A stretch of DNA of 64,000 nucleotides from Pseudooceanicola batsensis HTCC2597 (GCF_000152725.1 NZ_CH724131.1:2143167-2207166); one strand, 5' to 3'. Positions 8,590 through 16,384 are shown, counted from the first letter of the stretch. Notes: generated by a model from the sequence alone, not told the origin. Numbers and translations: made by a program.

Positions 8590-9291
8590 TCAGCCCGCAG
8601 CCTCGAAAATCTCCGGCAGACGGGAGAGATCTGAGATCTCGCGGAAACGCGGGCTTTCTTCGGGGGCCTCGGCATGTTCCAGCGCCCAGGAAAGCTGCCC
8701 CGGAACGAAGACCCCCCACCCGCCCGCGTCGATCATCGGCACCACGTCCGATTTCATTGAATTTCCCACCATCATCCCGCGCCCCGCACCGTCCCCATGC
8801 CGGTCGAAGATGCCTTCGTAGACCCGGCGCGTCTTGTCCGAAACGATCTCGACCCCGTCGAAAAGATCGCCCAGTCCGGACTGCGCCAGCTTGCGTTCCT
8901 GGTCCAGCAGGTCCCCCTTGGTGATCAGCAGGACGCGGTAGTCCGCCGCGGCGCTCTCGACGGCGGCCTGCGCATGGGGCAACAGCTCGATCGGGTGGGC
9001 AAGCATCTCCTGCCCGGCGCGGATCAGTTCCGAGATCACCTCGCCCGGGACGCGGTTCCCGGTCACTTCGAGGGCGGTCTCGATCATCGACAGCACGAAG
9101 CCCTTGATGCCGAATCCGTAGTGCCCGATATTGCGCCGCTCGGCCTCGAGCAGGCGCTCGGCGAGGTGGCGGGGGTCGGCGTGGTCCGCCAGCAGTTCGG
9201 TGAAACGCTCCTGCGTAATGTGAAAGAACCGCTCGTTTTGCCAGAGCGTGTCATCCGCATCGAATCCGATTGTCGTCAGATTTCGTGGCAT
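8590..9291 (-). CDS. HAD-superfamily hydrolase
   Basis: This 233-residue phosphatase-like protein has motif I as FDADDTLW (nucleophile Asp11, general acid Asp13), motif II in LITKGD, the motif III lysine in SDKTRRVYEG and motif IV as NSMKSDV. An alpha-helical cap occupies roughly residues 20-95. The start at MPRNLTTIG fits the family; longer frames lie upstream of the natural N terminus. The substrate is not evident. It is divergent from clpS. Confidence 0.9.
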   Translation of the reverse strand: MPRNLTTIGFDADDTLWQNERFFHITQERFTELLADHADPRHLAERLLEAERRNIGHYGFGIKGFVLSMIETALEVTGNRVPGEVISELIRAGQEMLAHPIELLPHAQAAVESAAADYRVLLITKGDLLDQERKLAQSGLGDLFDGVEIVSDKTRRVYEGIFDRHGDGAGRGMMVGNSMKSDVVPMIDAGGWGVFVPGQLSWALEHAEAPEESPRFREISDLSRLPEIFEAAG

Positions 9292-9406
9292 GCCTGTCCT
9301 GCTTTTCGTCGCACGGTCGAACCGCCCCCTTTCAAACTTCGACACGGACGTTATATAGAAAGGCCAAATCCCGGAACCCTTTGAGAGTCGCTCTGACGGA
9401 AATTCG

Positions 9407-9772
9407 ATGAGCCAGGCGCAGAAAAATTCGCGTGACCTATCGGCGGCATTGGTCATGTCGTCGTCCGATGACGATGATGGCGACAGCTCGGTCGTTGTCG
9501 AGACGCGCCCCAAGACCAAGCGGCCACCTCTCTACAAGGTGCTGCTGCTGAACGACGACTATACGCCGATGGAGTTCGTCGTCGCCGTGCTCGAACGGTT
9601 CTTCGGCATGAACCACGCCCAGGCGTTCGAGATCATGCTGACGGTGCACAAGAAGGGTGTCGCGGTGGTCGGCGTCTTCAGCCACGAGATCGCCGAGACC
9701 AAGGTCGCGCAGGTGATGGATTTCGCCCGCCAGCACCAGCACCCGCTGCAGTGCACCATGGAAAAGGAATGA
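9407..9772 (+). CDS. clpS: ATP-dependent Clp protease adaptor ClpS
   Basis: This adaptor of up to 121 residues delivers N-degron substrates to ClpAP. The core has the binding-pocket signature [14 protein letters not shown] and the helix [17 protein letters not shown]. The N-terminal 45 residues are polar and serine/aspartate-rich, as in other ClpS tails. The start at 9407 lacks a strong ribosome binding site, so the true start could be the in-frame ATG at 9455. It is followed after 7 bp by the methyltransferase gene, suggesting co-transcription. Confidence 0.93.
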   Translation: MSQAQKNSRDLSAALVMSSSDDDDGDSSVVVETRPKTKRPPLYKVLLLNDDYTPMEFVVAVLERFFGMNHAQAFEIMLTVHKKGVAVVGVFSHEIAETKVAQVMDFARQHQHPLQCTMEKE

Positions 9773-9779
9773 CGGGGCC

Positions 9780-10793
9780 TTGACCCTCGACACCCGGCTT
9801 GGCCTGGCGCTGGCGCCCGGGGGCGTGTCTATCCCGGAAGGCCGGATCGCCGTCTTCGGACCCCGTGCGGGCCAGTCCCTGGAGGGGCTGCCGATGGACC
9901 GGGTCGAGGTAATCACAGGCTTTTTTCCCGACCACGCCCATTTCGAAGGCCGAGGCTACAGCTGCCGGTTCGAGCCGGAGGGCTTCTATGCGGCCGCCCT
10001 GGTGGTGCTTCCCCGCGCCAAGGCACTGGCCCGGTCCTGGGTGGCGATGGCTGCGGCCGCGGCCAACGGACCCGTGCTGGTCGACGGCGCGAAGGAGACC
10101 GGGGTGGAATCGCTGCTGCGCGACTGCCGCCGGCGCGTCGAGGTCGAGGGGCGGATCAACAAGGCCCATGGCAAGCTCTTCTGGTTCGAGGGCGGCGATT
10201 TCGCCGACTGGCTGCCGGGCCCGGCCAACCGGGTCGACGGCTTCGTCACCGCGCCCGGGACCTTCTCGGCCGACGGTATCGATCCCGCCTCGGCGCTGTT
10301 GGCCGCGTCCCTGCCCGAGACGCTGGGCGCGCGGATCGTCGACCTCGGGGCCGGCTGGGGCTATCTCTCCGCCGCGGCGCTGGAGCGCAAGGGGGTGAAG
10401 GCGGTGGAACTGGTGGAGGCCGAGCGCGCCGCCCTGGACTGCGCCCGCCGCAACATCACCGATCCGCGCGCCGTGTTCCACTGGGCCGACGCCACCACAT
10501 GGCGCCCGGAAGCGCGGGTCGACGCGGTCGTCACCAACCCGCCCTTCCATACCGACCGCAAGGCCGATCCCGAGCTCGGCCGTGCCTTCATCCGGAGCGC
10601 CGCCGCGATGCTGACCCCGCGCGGGCAGCTCTGGCTCGTCGCGAACCGGCACCTGCCCTACGAGCGGGTGATCGCGGATCTTTTCGACGATCACAGGGAG
10701 GTCGCGGGCACCGGCGCCTTCAAGGTCATCCGGGCGTCCGGGCCGCGTGCGGACGGGCCGTCTCGCCACCGCCGCCACAATTCTCTAGTCTGA
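9780..10793 (+). CDS. RsmC-like class I SAM-dependent methyltransferase
   Basis: This 337-residue protein has an N-terminal degenerate methyltransferase-like half and a C-terminal catalytic half with the SAM-binding VDLGAGWGYLS and the NPPFHT motif used by enzymes that methylate exocyclic amino groups, as in 16S rRNA G1207 methylase RsmC. The frame opens with TTG just after the clpS stop and no ATG occurs for 38 codons, so a TTG start is likely. It is probably co-transcribed with clpS. The exact rRNA target is an inference. Confidence 0.86.
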   Translation: MTLDTRLGLALAPGGVSIPEGRIAVFGPRAGQSLEGLPMDRVEVITGFFPDHAHFEGRGYSCRFEPEGFYAAALVVLPRAKALARSWVAMAAAAANGPVLVDGAKETGVESLLRDCRRRVEVEGRINKAHGKLFWFEGGDFADWLPGPANRVDGFVTAPGTFSADGIDPASALLAASLPETLGARIVDLGAGWGYLSAAALERKGVKAVELVEAERAALDCARRNITDPRAVFHWADATTWRPEARVDAVVTNPPFHTDRKADPELGRAFIRSAAAMLTPRGQLWLVANRHLPYERVIADLFDDHREVAGTGAFKVIRASGPRADGPSRHRRHNSLV

Positions 10794-10823
10794 TCCGGGC
10801 CGACCGCCCGAAGGAGCGAACCC

Positions 10824-11624
10824 ATGTCCTTTTCCATCGCCGGCAAGACGGCCATCGTGACCGGCGCCGCAAACGGCATCGGTCTGGCCGTCGGCAAGCA
10901 TTTCGCGGATCGCGGTGCGAACGTCATGTTCGCCGATCTCGACGAAGCCGCCCTGACCCGCGAATTCGGCCCCTCTCCGGAAGCCGAGAACATCCGGTAC
11001 TTTGCCGGCGACCTGCGCGAGAAGCTGACCATCGCGAACCTGCTTTCCGCCACGATCGACGCTTTCGAGCGGGTGGATATCCTGGTGAACGGGTCGCGGC
11101 AGGTGATCGCCTCGGACCCGCTGAACCCCGACGACGATGCGGTCGAGACGCTGTTGCAGCAGAACCTGATGACCTCGCTGCGCCTGAGCCAGACCATCGC
11201 GAAGCGCATGATCAAGCAGTCCGAGGGGCAGCAGGACGGTCCCGCCGGGTCGATCGTGAACCTGTCGTCGATCGCCGCCCGACGCACCCATCCCGACCTG
11301 ATGGCGTTCTCGGTCTCCAGCGCGGCTCTGGACCAGATGACCCGATCGCTCGCCGTGGCCCTCGCGCCGCACCGGATCCGGGTGAACGCGCTCGCCTTCG
11401 GGTCGGTGATGAGCGAGAGTCTCAAGACCACGCTGAAGGACAACAGCGAATTCCGCTCCGACATCGAGGATCACACGCCGCTGAACCGGATCGCGCCCGC
11501 CGCGGAACTGGCCGAGGCGGCACAGTACCTGGCCTGCGACGCCTCGAGCTTCATGACCGGGCAGGTCATCACCGTGGACGGGGGCCGCACCTTGCTGGAC
11601 CCCGTGGCGGCCCCGGCCCACTGA
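10824..11624 (+). CDS. SDR-fold protein lacking the catalytic Tyr and Lys
   Basis: This 266-residue protein has the Rossmann cofactor motif TGAANGIG and the structural DGGRT near the C terminus, so it clearly has a short-chain dehydrogenase fold. The catalytic YxxxK is replaced: the equivalent stretch reads AFSVSSAALDQM, with Phe for Tyr and Ser for Lys, while the upstream LSS serine is kept. Ordinary SDR chemistry is therefore unlikely. It lies 16 bp before hemF in the same direction, so a role linked to haem synthesis or a NAD(P)-sensing role is possible. The start is clear (GAAGGAGCG site). Confidence 0.9.
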   Translation: MSFSIAGKTAIVTGAANGIGLAVGKHFADRGANVMFADLDEAALTREFGPSPEAENIRYFAGDLREKLTIANLLSATIDAFERVDILVNGSRQVIASDPLNPDDDAVETLLQQNLMTSLRLSQTIAKRMIKQSEGQQDGPAGSIVNLSSIAARRTHPDLMAFSVSSAALDQMTRSLAVALAPHRIRVNALAFGSVMSESLKTTLKDNSEFRSDIEDHTPLNRIAPAAELAEAAQYLACDASSFMTGQVITVDGGRTLLDPVAAPAH

Positions 11625-11640
11625 TCCCGGAGGGAACGCG

Positions 11641-12534
11641 GTGACCGAGGAACTCACAGCCGAGAGAACACGCGCCGCCGACTGGTTCCGCGGCCTGCGG
11701 GACGAGATCGTCGCGGCCTTCGAAGGGCTCGAGGACGCGCAGGCGGAGGGCCCCCTCTCCGACCGGGAGCCGGGCCGCTTCGACGTGACCGAGACGCGGC
11801 GCGCCACGCCCGATGGCAGCGATGCGGGCGGCGGCCTGATGAGCGTCATGCGCGGGGGCCGCGTCTTCGAGAAGGTCGGCGTCAACGTCTCGACGGTCTA
11901 CGGCGAACTGGGCCCCGAGGCGCAGGCGGCCATGGCCGCGCGCAAGGGCCTGCCGGGAATGCAGGAGGATCCCCGCTTCTGGGCCAGCGGTATCAGCCTC
12001 GTCGCCCATATGCAGAACCCGCACTGCCCGGCCGTGCACATGAACACGCGCATGTTCTGGACGCCGCATGGGTGGTGGTTCGGCGGCGGCGCCGACCTGA
12101 ACCCCTGCATCGAATATGACGAGGACACGGCGCATTTCCACCGTGTGCTCGAAGACCATTGCGATCCGCACGGCGCGGGGCAATACGACCGCCTCAAGGC
12201 CTGGGCCGACGAGTATTTCTACATCCCGCACCGGGGCCGCGCGCGCGGGGTCGGCGGCATATTTCTCGACGATCACTGCTCGGGCGACTGGGAGGCCGAT
12301 TTCGCCTTCATCCGGGATATCGGCCGCGCCTTTCTGCCCGCCTACCTGCCGCTGGTCGAAAAACGGCGCCGGAGCCCGTGGAGCGATGCCGACAAGGAGG
12401 TCCAACTCGTCCACCGGGGCCTCTATGCCGAGTACAACCTCGTCTACGACCGCGGCACGAAGTTCGGGCTGGCCACGGGCCATGACGCCAATGCCGTGCT
12501 GATGAGCCTGCCGCCCATGGCCAAGTGGATCTGA
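11641..12534 (+). CDS. hemF: Oxygen-dependent coproporphyrinogen III oxidase
   Basis: This 297-residue cytosolic enzyme oxidatively decarboxylates coproporphyrinogen III to protoporphyrinogen IX. Family hallmarks are visible: HMNTRMF, WWFGGGADLNPC and FYIPHRGRARGVGGIFLDD. The start is GTG at 11641, preceded by GGAGGG. It follows the degenerate SDR gene by 16 bp and ends 4 bp from the convergent kinase gene. Other haem genes, hemE and hemC, lie 5-7 kb further on but are separate units. Confidence 0.96.
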   Translation: MTEELTAERTRAADWFRGLRDEIVAAFEGLEDAQAEGPLSDREPGRFDVTETRRATPDGSDAGGGLMSVMRGGRVFEKVGVNVSTVYGELGPEAQAAMAARKGLPGMQEDPRFWASGISLVAHMQNPHCPAVHMNTRMFWTPHGWWFGGGADLNPCIEYDEDTAHFHRVLEDHCDPHGAGQYDRLKAWADEYFYIPHRGRARGVGGIFLDDHCSGDWEADFAFIRDIGRAFLPAYLPLVEKRRRSPWSDADKEVQLVHRGLYAEYNLVYDRGTKFGLATGHDANAVLMSLPPMAKWI

Positions 12535-12538
12535 GCGG

Positions 12539-14242
12539 TCACGACAGGGCGATATCCACGCACATGCGATAGGTCTCGTCCGTCTCGGTGACTTCGGGCC
12601 GGGTTCCGAGCTGCGAGGCGAAGGCGTCGATCAGCTGGCGCCCCAGACCCGATCCCTCGGCAGGGTCTTCGCTGTCACGCAGCTTGTCGCCCCTGGAATT
12701 GGTCACGCAGAACCGGCAGGACCGGCCATCCAGATCCTCGAGCGTGATCTTGATCCAGGGCGCCGCGCCGTCCCCGGGCCGTCCGACGTACTTGATCGCG
12801 TTGATGACCGTCTCGGTGGCCAGCAAGGACAGGGGAACCGCCTTGTCCGGGGACAGGACGACCTCTTCGATCCCGACCGAGACCTGGACCGGGGACCCCT
12901 GCGGCAACGCGCTTTTCACCACCTGGTCGAGAATGTCCTCGAGAAGGCCGTCCGCGCGCAGGTTGGCCAGCCGCGCGGTGTGATAGAGGTTCGAATGCAC
13001 CGTCGCCAGCCCGAGTACCCGGTCCTGGATGCGGCGCAGGGTGGACTTGGTCTCGGGGCGCGGTGCCTTGCGCACCTCCATGTTGATGATCGAGGCGATG
13101 AGCTGAAGGTTGTTCTTCACCCGGTGGTGGACTTCCTTCAGCAGCACGTTCTTTTCATGCAGGTTGTTCTCGAGTTCGGCCGTGTCGCGGGTGATCCGCT
13201 CGACCATGGCGTCGAAGGTTTCCTCCATCTGCACCAGTTCGACCGGGGCGTGGCCCCCGGCGAGAAGGCCGGGGGGCGGATAGGCCTGCGTGGTGCCGAA
13301 GCCGCGCACCTTGCGCCGCAGCTGCCGGACGTGCCGGATCACCAGCCGGTGCACCGCGAAATACGCCACCACCAGCGACACCAGCCACATCAGCAGCGGA
13401 AACAGCATGGCCGAGCGTTCGATGAATCCTGTCTCGCCCGAAACCGAATCCACCGGCCAGACGGACACGGCCAGAACCTCGCCCGGGATGATCGGCGTGG
13501 TCGAATAGACCCGGGGCACCCCGTTGCGGTCCAGCGCCCAGAAGGAACTGAACTGCTTGTAGAGCTGCGAGTTCAGATCCCGGAACGCCGGCAACAGGCC
13601 GGGCGCCGCGTCGAGGTCCCCCATGGAGAGCAGCACCTCGCCCCGCTGGTTCACGGTGATCAGTTCCAAGGGTTTCGTGGGACCGTCGAATTCGGGTTCG
13701 AACCGCGCATTCGCGCGCGGCAGCGACAGGGTCACGAAGCCGGCGTATTCGCCCTCGTCGTAGACGGGCTGGGCGATCACCATCACCGACTGCCCCGTCA
13801 CCCTCCCCTCCTCGGTCGCGTTCATCAGGGGCCGAGGATCGGAATCGATCTGGCGGAACGTGGCGGTGCTGCGCACGTCGAGCGGGGTGTCCCGCGAATT
13901 GCACCGCGTCACCCCAGAGGGTTCGACGAACAGCGCGAGCGAGAAGGCGGGATGCGACCGGATGAACCCCGACATCAGCGCCGAGCAGGCATCGATGTCG
14001 TCCCGCATCGTTATCACGGCGCCCCCCAGCACCCGCGCCGAGGCGAACCCTTCGTGGATCAAATCGCTCTGGCGTTCCGTGGCCGAGACGGTCTGGCCCA
14101 GATACGCCGACCGCGTCAGCGCCTCGGCTTTGTCCACGACCGACCGCGTCTGGTAGAGCGAGATCAAGCCAATGGGCAGCAGCGCGATGGACAGCATCGC
14201 CACCACGCGCACACCCAGCTTGTCGATGAAGGGGAGTCTCAA
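12539..14242 (-). CDS. Sensor histidine kinase, HisKA_2 family (PhyK-like)
   Basis: This 567-residue kinase has a transmembrane helix near residues 12-30, a large periplasmic sensor region, a second helix near 280-300, a linker, and a HisKA_2 dimerisation domain with HHRVKNNLQL around residues 370-380, followed by an HATPase domain. This kinase type phosphorylates PhyR in the alphaproteobacterial general stress response. It begins at TTG 14242 behind a GGAGG site, 13 bp after ecfG, so it is the third gene of a nepR-ecfG-kinase operon. The signal sensed is unknown. Confidence 0.9.
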   Translation of the reverse strand: MRLPFIDKLGVRVVAMLSIALLPIGLISLYQTRSVVDKAEALTRSAYLGQTVSATERQSDLIHEGFASARVLGGAVITMRDDIDACSALMSGFIRSHPAFSLALFVEPSGVTRCNSRDTPLDVRSTATFRQIDSDPRPLMNATEEGRVTGQSVMVIAQPVYDEGEYAGFVTLSLPRANARFEPEFDGPTKPLELITVNQRGEVLLSMGDLDAAPGLLPAFRDLNSQLYKQFSSFWALDRNGVPRVYSTTPIIPGEVLAVSVWPVDSVSGETGFIERSAMLFPLLMWLVSLVVAYFAVHRLVIRHVRQLRRKVRGFGTTQAYPPPGLLAGGHAPVELVQMEETFDAMVERITRDTAELENNLHEKNVLLKEVHHRVKNNLQLIASIINMEVRKAPRPETKSTLRRIQDRVLGLATVHSNLYHTARLANLRADGLLEDILDQVVKSALPQGSPVQVSVGIEEVVLSPDKAVPLSLLATETVINAIKYVGRPGDGAAPWIKITLEDLDGRSCRFCVTNSRGDKLRDSEDPAEGSGLGRQLIDAFASQLGTRPEVTETDETYRMCVDIALS

Positions 14243-14255
14243 AAAGAGGCCTCCG

Positions 14256-14810
14256 CTACATGGACTTCATTTGCGTCGCAGACATCACCGCCATGGTCGA
14301 CTGGTCGGTCAGTTCCATCGTGTCGTTCTCGCCCATGCTGAGCAGTTCGCTCAGGCGGGCGCGACCGCGGTTGGCGCGGCTCTTGATGGTGCCGACGGCG
14401 CATCCGCACATGTCGGCCGCCTCTTCGTAGGAAAATCCCGAGGCCCCGACCAGCAGCAGCGCCTCGCGCTGTTCGTCGGGCAGGGTCGCGAATGCCTTTT
14501 CGAAGTCCTTCATCGCCAGCCGGCCGTCGTGATCCGGCTTGGTCGCGAGGTTGCTGGAAAAGGCACCGTCCACATCGGCGACCTCGCGCCCGGAACGGCG
14601 GCGGGCCGAATAGAAGGTGTTGCGCAGGATCGTGAACAGCCAGGCACGCAGGTTCGTGCCCGCCTTGAACTTGTCCATGTTCGTCCATGCCTTAACGATC
14701 GTGTCCTGGACAAGGTCGTCGGCTTGGGCCGAATTCCGGCAAAGGCTCATGGCGAAGGCGCGAAGGGATGGCAGGTGCTCGACGAGTTCCTCACGGGGAT
14801 CCGCGCTCAT
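14256..14810 (-). CDS. ecfG: EcfG-type ECF sigma factor of the general stress response
   Basis: This 184-residue sigma factor has region 2 (QADDLVQDTIVKAW, LRAWLFTILRN) and region 4 (LPDEQREALLLVGASGFSYEEAA, GTIKSRANRGR). The position next to nepR and phyR and the sequence type identify it as the stress sigma factor that recognises GGAAC-N16/17-CGTT. Its ATG overlaps the nepR stop as ATGA, so sigma and anti-sigma are made in a coupled way. The C-terminal 25 residues (MELTDQSTMAVMSATQMKSM) are a short extension. Confidence 0.95.
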   Translation of the reverse strand: MSADPREELVEHLPSLRAFAMSLCRNSAQADDLVQDTIVKAWTNMDKFKAGTNLRAWLFTILRNTFYSARRRSGREVADVDGAFSSNLATKPDHDGRLAMKDFEKAFATLPDEQREALLLVGASGFSYEEAADMCGCAVGTIKSRANRGRARLSELLSMGENDTMELTDQSTMAVMSATQMKSM

Positions 14811-14965
14811 CTGGGCGCCCCCCCGCCCTGGCTCTGCGTTTTGAGCTGTTCGATGAGACTCTTGAACCGGTCGGGAAGATCCTCGTCCAGTTTCTGCTGG
14901 TAGACACGTTTTAGATTCTCGTCGATCTGCCTCAGAACGTGCTCGTTTTCACTATCGTGCGCCAT
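14807..14965 (-). CDS. nepR: Anti-sigma factor NepR
   Basis: This 52-residue protein sequesters EcfG until phosphorylated PhyR pulls it away. The signature core is present: IDENLKRVYQQKLDEDLPDR followed by FKSLIEQLK, the two helices known to bind both EcfG and the sigma-like domain of PhyR. The tail is glycine-rich (SQGGGAPR). The stop overlaps the ecfG start. A perfect EcfG promoter lies about 50 bp upstream on the same strand, so the operon is probably autoregulated. Confidence 0.95.
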   Translation of the reverse strand: MAHDSENEHVLRQIDENLKRVYQQKLDEDLPDRFKSLIEQLKTQSQGGGAPR

Positions 14966-14973
14966 GAATTCGT

Positions 14974-14999
14974 GGAACCGTTGCCATTTTTTTTCCGTT
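14974..14999 (+). promoter_or_regulatory. EcfG promoter toward phyR (distal)
   Basis: GGAAC at 14974-14978 and CGTT at 14996-14999 are separated by 17 bp, which matches the general stress sigma consensus. Transcription from it would start near 15006 and reach phyR. It lies in the leader of nepR on the other strand. Confidence 0.75.
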
Positions 15000-15004
15000 G
15001 TACT

Positions 15005-15029
15005 GGAACCGAACGCCAGAATCGACGTT
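15005..15029 (+). promoter_or_regulatory. EcfG promoter toward phyR (proximal)
   Basis: GGAAC at 15005-15009 and CGTT at 15026-15029 are separated by 16 bp. The predicted start near 15036 leaves a leader of about 29 bases before the phyR ATG. It interleaves with the opposite promoter at 15012-15036. Confidence 0.85.
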
Positions 15030-15036
15030 TAGTTCC
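15012..15036 (-). promoter_or_regulatory. EcfG promoter of the nepR-ecfG-kinase operon
   Basis: On the minus strand GGAAC (15036-15032) and CGTT (15015-15012) are 16 bp apart. The predicted start near 15005 gives a leader of about 40 bases. Its -35 and -10 lie inside and beside those of the plus-strand promoter, forming one dyad, so polymerase can occupy only one direction at a time. Confidence 0.85.
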
Positions 15037-15064
15037 AAGAAAAGTTGAAAAGGTAAGCGACAAA

Positions 15065-15877
15065 ATGAATCAAACGGTGGGGTCCGAAGATTTTGCGATG
15101 AACGTGGCGACGGAGCTTCCTTACCTCCGGCGCTATGCGCGCGCGCTCACGGGAAGCCAGACCTCTGGCGACAACTACGCGGCGGCAACGCTCGAAGCCA
15201 TCCTGGAAGACCCCGGGCTCGTCGAAGGCAACCGCTCGACCCGCGTCGCCCTCTTCAGTGCGTTCCACGCCATCTGGAACAGCTCGGGCGCGCCGGTCGC
15301 CGTCGACGAGACGGGGATCGCCGCGAGGGCGCAGGACCATCTCAGCCGCCTGACGCCCAACACGCGCGAGGCGCTGCTGCTGGCCACCATCGAGGAATTC
15401 TCGTCCGAACAGGTGGCCGAAATCATGAAGATCGGCGTCGCCGAGGGCGAGGATCTGGTGAGGATCGCGCAGCGCGAACTGGCCGAGAGCGTGACCGGGC
15501 GTGTGATGATCATCGAGGACGAGGCGATCATCGCCATGGACCTGCAATCCATCGTCACCGAAATGGGTCACGCGGTGACCGGCGTGGCCCGCACGCGGGA
15601 CGAGGCCGTGTCGCTCGGCAAGACCGAAAGGCCGGACCTGATCTTCGCCGACATCCAGCTGGCGGACAACTCCTCGGGCATCGATGCCGTCAACGATCTT
15701 CTGAACGCCCTGGGCGACGTGCCGGTGATCTTCATCACGGCCTATCCCGAACGGCTGCTGACCGGCGAAAAGGCCGAACCCGCCTTCCTGATCACCAAGC
15801 CCTACACCGAAGAGCAGGTGCGCCTCGCGGCGAGCCAGGCGATGTTCTTTTCGTCCACCGAAACGCTGCATCACTGA
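15065..15877 (+). CDS. phyR: General stress response regulator PhyR
   Basis: This 270-residue protein joins an N-terminal EcfG-like (sigma-mimic) domain, residues about 10-130 (LPYLRRYARALTG, NTREALLLATIEEFS), to a receiver domain from about 145. The phospho-acceptor is Asp196 in FADIQ, with acidic pocket IIEDEAI and the lysine in ITKPYTEEQ. On phosphorylation the mimic domain binds NepR and frees EcfG. The start at MNQTVGSED follows a purine-rich AAAAGGTAAG. Two EcfG promoters precede it and a terminator follows. Confidence 0.96.
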   Translation: MNQTVGSEDFAMNVATELPYLRRYARALTGSQTSGDNYAAATLEAILEDPGLVEGNRSTRVALFSAFHAIWNSSGAPVAVDETGIAARAQDHLSRLTPNTREALLLATIEEFSSEQVAEIMKIGVAEGEDLVRIAQRELAESVTGRVMIIEDEAIIAMDLQSIVTEMGHAVTGVARTRDEAVSLGKTERPDLIFADIQLADNSSGIDAVNDLLNALGDVPVIFITAYPERLLTGEKAEPAFLITKPYTEEQVRLAASQAMFFSSTETLHH

Positions 15878-15889
15878 TCATGGTCCGCA

Positions 15890-15913
15890 AAGGGCGGCCC
15901 CGAGGCCGCCCTT
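15890..15913. terminator. Bidirectional intrinsic terminator
   Basis: AAGGGCGGCC and GGCCGCCCTT form a perfect 10-bp stem with the loop CCGA. It lies between the convergent phyR and DUF1328 genes and can serve both. Confidence 0.8.
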
Positions 15914-15931
15914 GACGTCTTGGTCGCACCG

Positions 15932-16102
15932 TCACGGAGTGCGTCCGCGCAAGGCCCGTGCCACCATCGCGATGACGAAGAGCACGAGGAAGACGACGAA
16001 CAGGATCTGTGCGACCCCGGCCGATGCGCTAGCGATGCCGCCAAAACCGAAAACTGCGGCGATGATCGCTATGATAAAGAAAGCTAGTGCCCAATAAAGC
16101 AT
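15932..16102 (-). CDS. DUF1328 (YtjA-like) small membrane protein
   Basis: This 56-residue peptide has two hydrophobic helices ([19 protein letters not shown] and [19 protein letters not shown]) and a basic tail, matching the YtjA/DUF1328 family found in the inner membrane and often stress-induced in alphaproteobacteria. The start at MLYWALAF has a GGAAGGA site; a longer frame upstream is not family-like. A near-consensus EcfG promoter lies about 50 bp upstream, so it may be a member of the stress regulon. Confidence 0.88.
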   Translation of the reverse strand: MLYWALAFFIIAIIAAVFGFGGIASASAGVAQILFVVFLVLFVIAMVARALRGRTP

Positions 16103-16154
16103 TGTTTTTCCTTCCATTTCATAGATGTTACGCAAGGTTGCGTTCTGACCTGTC

Positions 16155-16180
16155 AACACCCTGTCCGGCCGAAAGGTTCC
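16155..16180 (-). promoter_or_regulatory. Possible EcfG promoter of the DUF1328 gene
   Basis: On the minus strand GGAAC is followed after 17 bp by TGTT instead of CGTT. The spacing and distance to the gene fit; one -10 base is off. It is a weaker call than the others in this locus. Confidence 0.45.
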
Positions 16181-16238
16181 CGATCCGGCACCTGGCGGGC
16201 GCCGGATCGCGTCGCCGCGAGGGCCGGAGAATTTTTTT
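16181..16238 (+). other. Stem-loop followed by a T-run in intergenic DNA
   Basis: CGATCCGGC and GCCGGATCG form a perfect 9-bp stem with an 11-base loop, and about 22 bases later comes a run of seven T at 16232-16238. It could be the 3' end of a small RNA or a decayed terminator. No coding frame explains it. Confidence 0.35.
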
Positions 16239-16308
16239 CACTTTTCTCGGGAACCGGCTGCGCGGGACGGCGTTACGATACCAGGTGCCCCCAAGCGCCT
16301 GTCCCTCG

Positions 16309-16353
16309 AAGACTGGCGGGGACTTCCCCGATTTACCTCTCCCCGCCAGTCTT
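16309..16353. repeat. Perfect 14-bp inverted repeat
   Basis: AAGACTGGCGGGGA is followed by its exact reverse complement after 17 bases. It lies in the 330-bp gap before the PLDc_N gene and about 30 bp upstream of that gene's EcfG promoter. No T-run follows on the plus strand. A transcript would fold strongly; the sequence could also be a protein-binding site. Confidence 0.75.
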
Positions 16354-16384
16354 AACCCCCCGCCACCGCGCAACTGCTTGTACC

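Noticed and set aside
9355-9395. An EcfG promoter before clpS (GGAAC at about 9375)
   Set aside because: No CGTT occurs at 16-17 bp; the matching position reads TGAC or similar.
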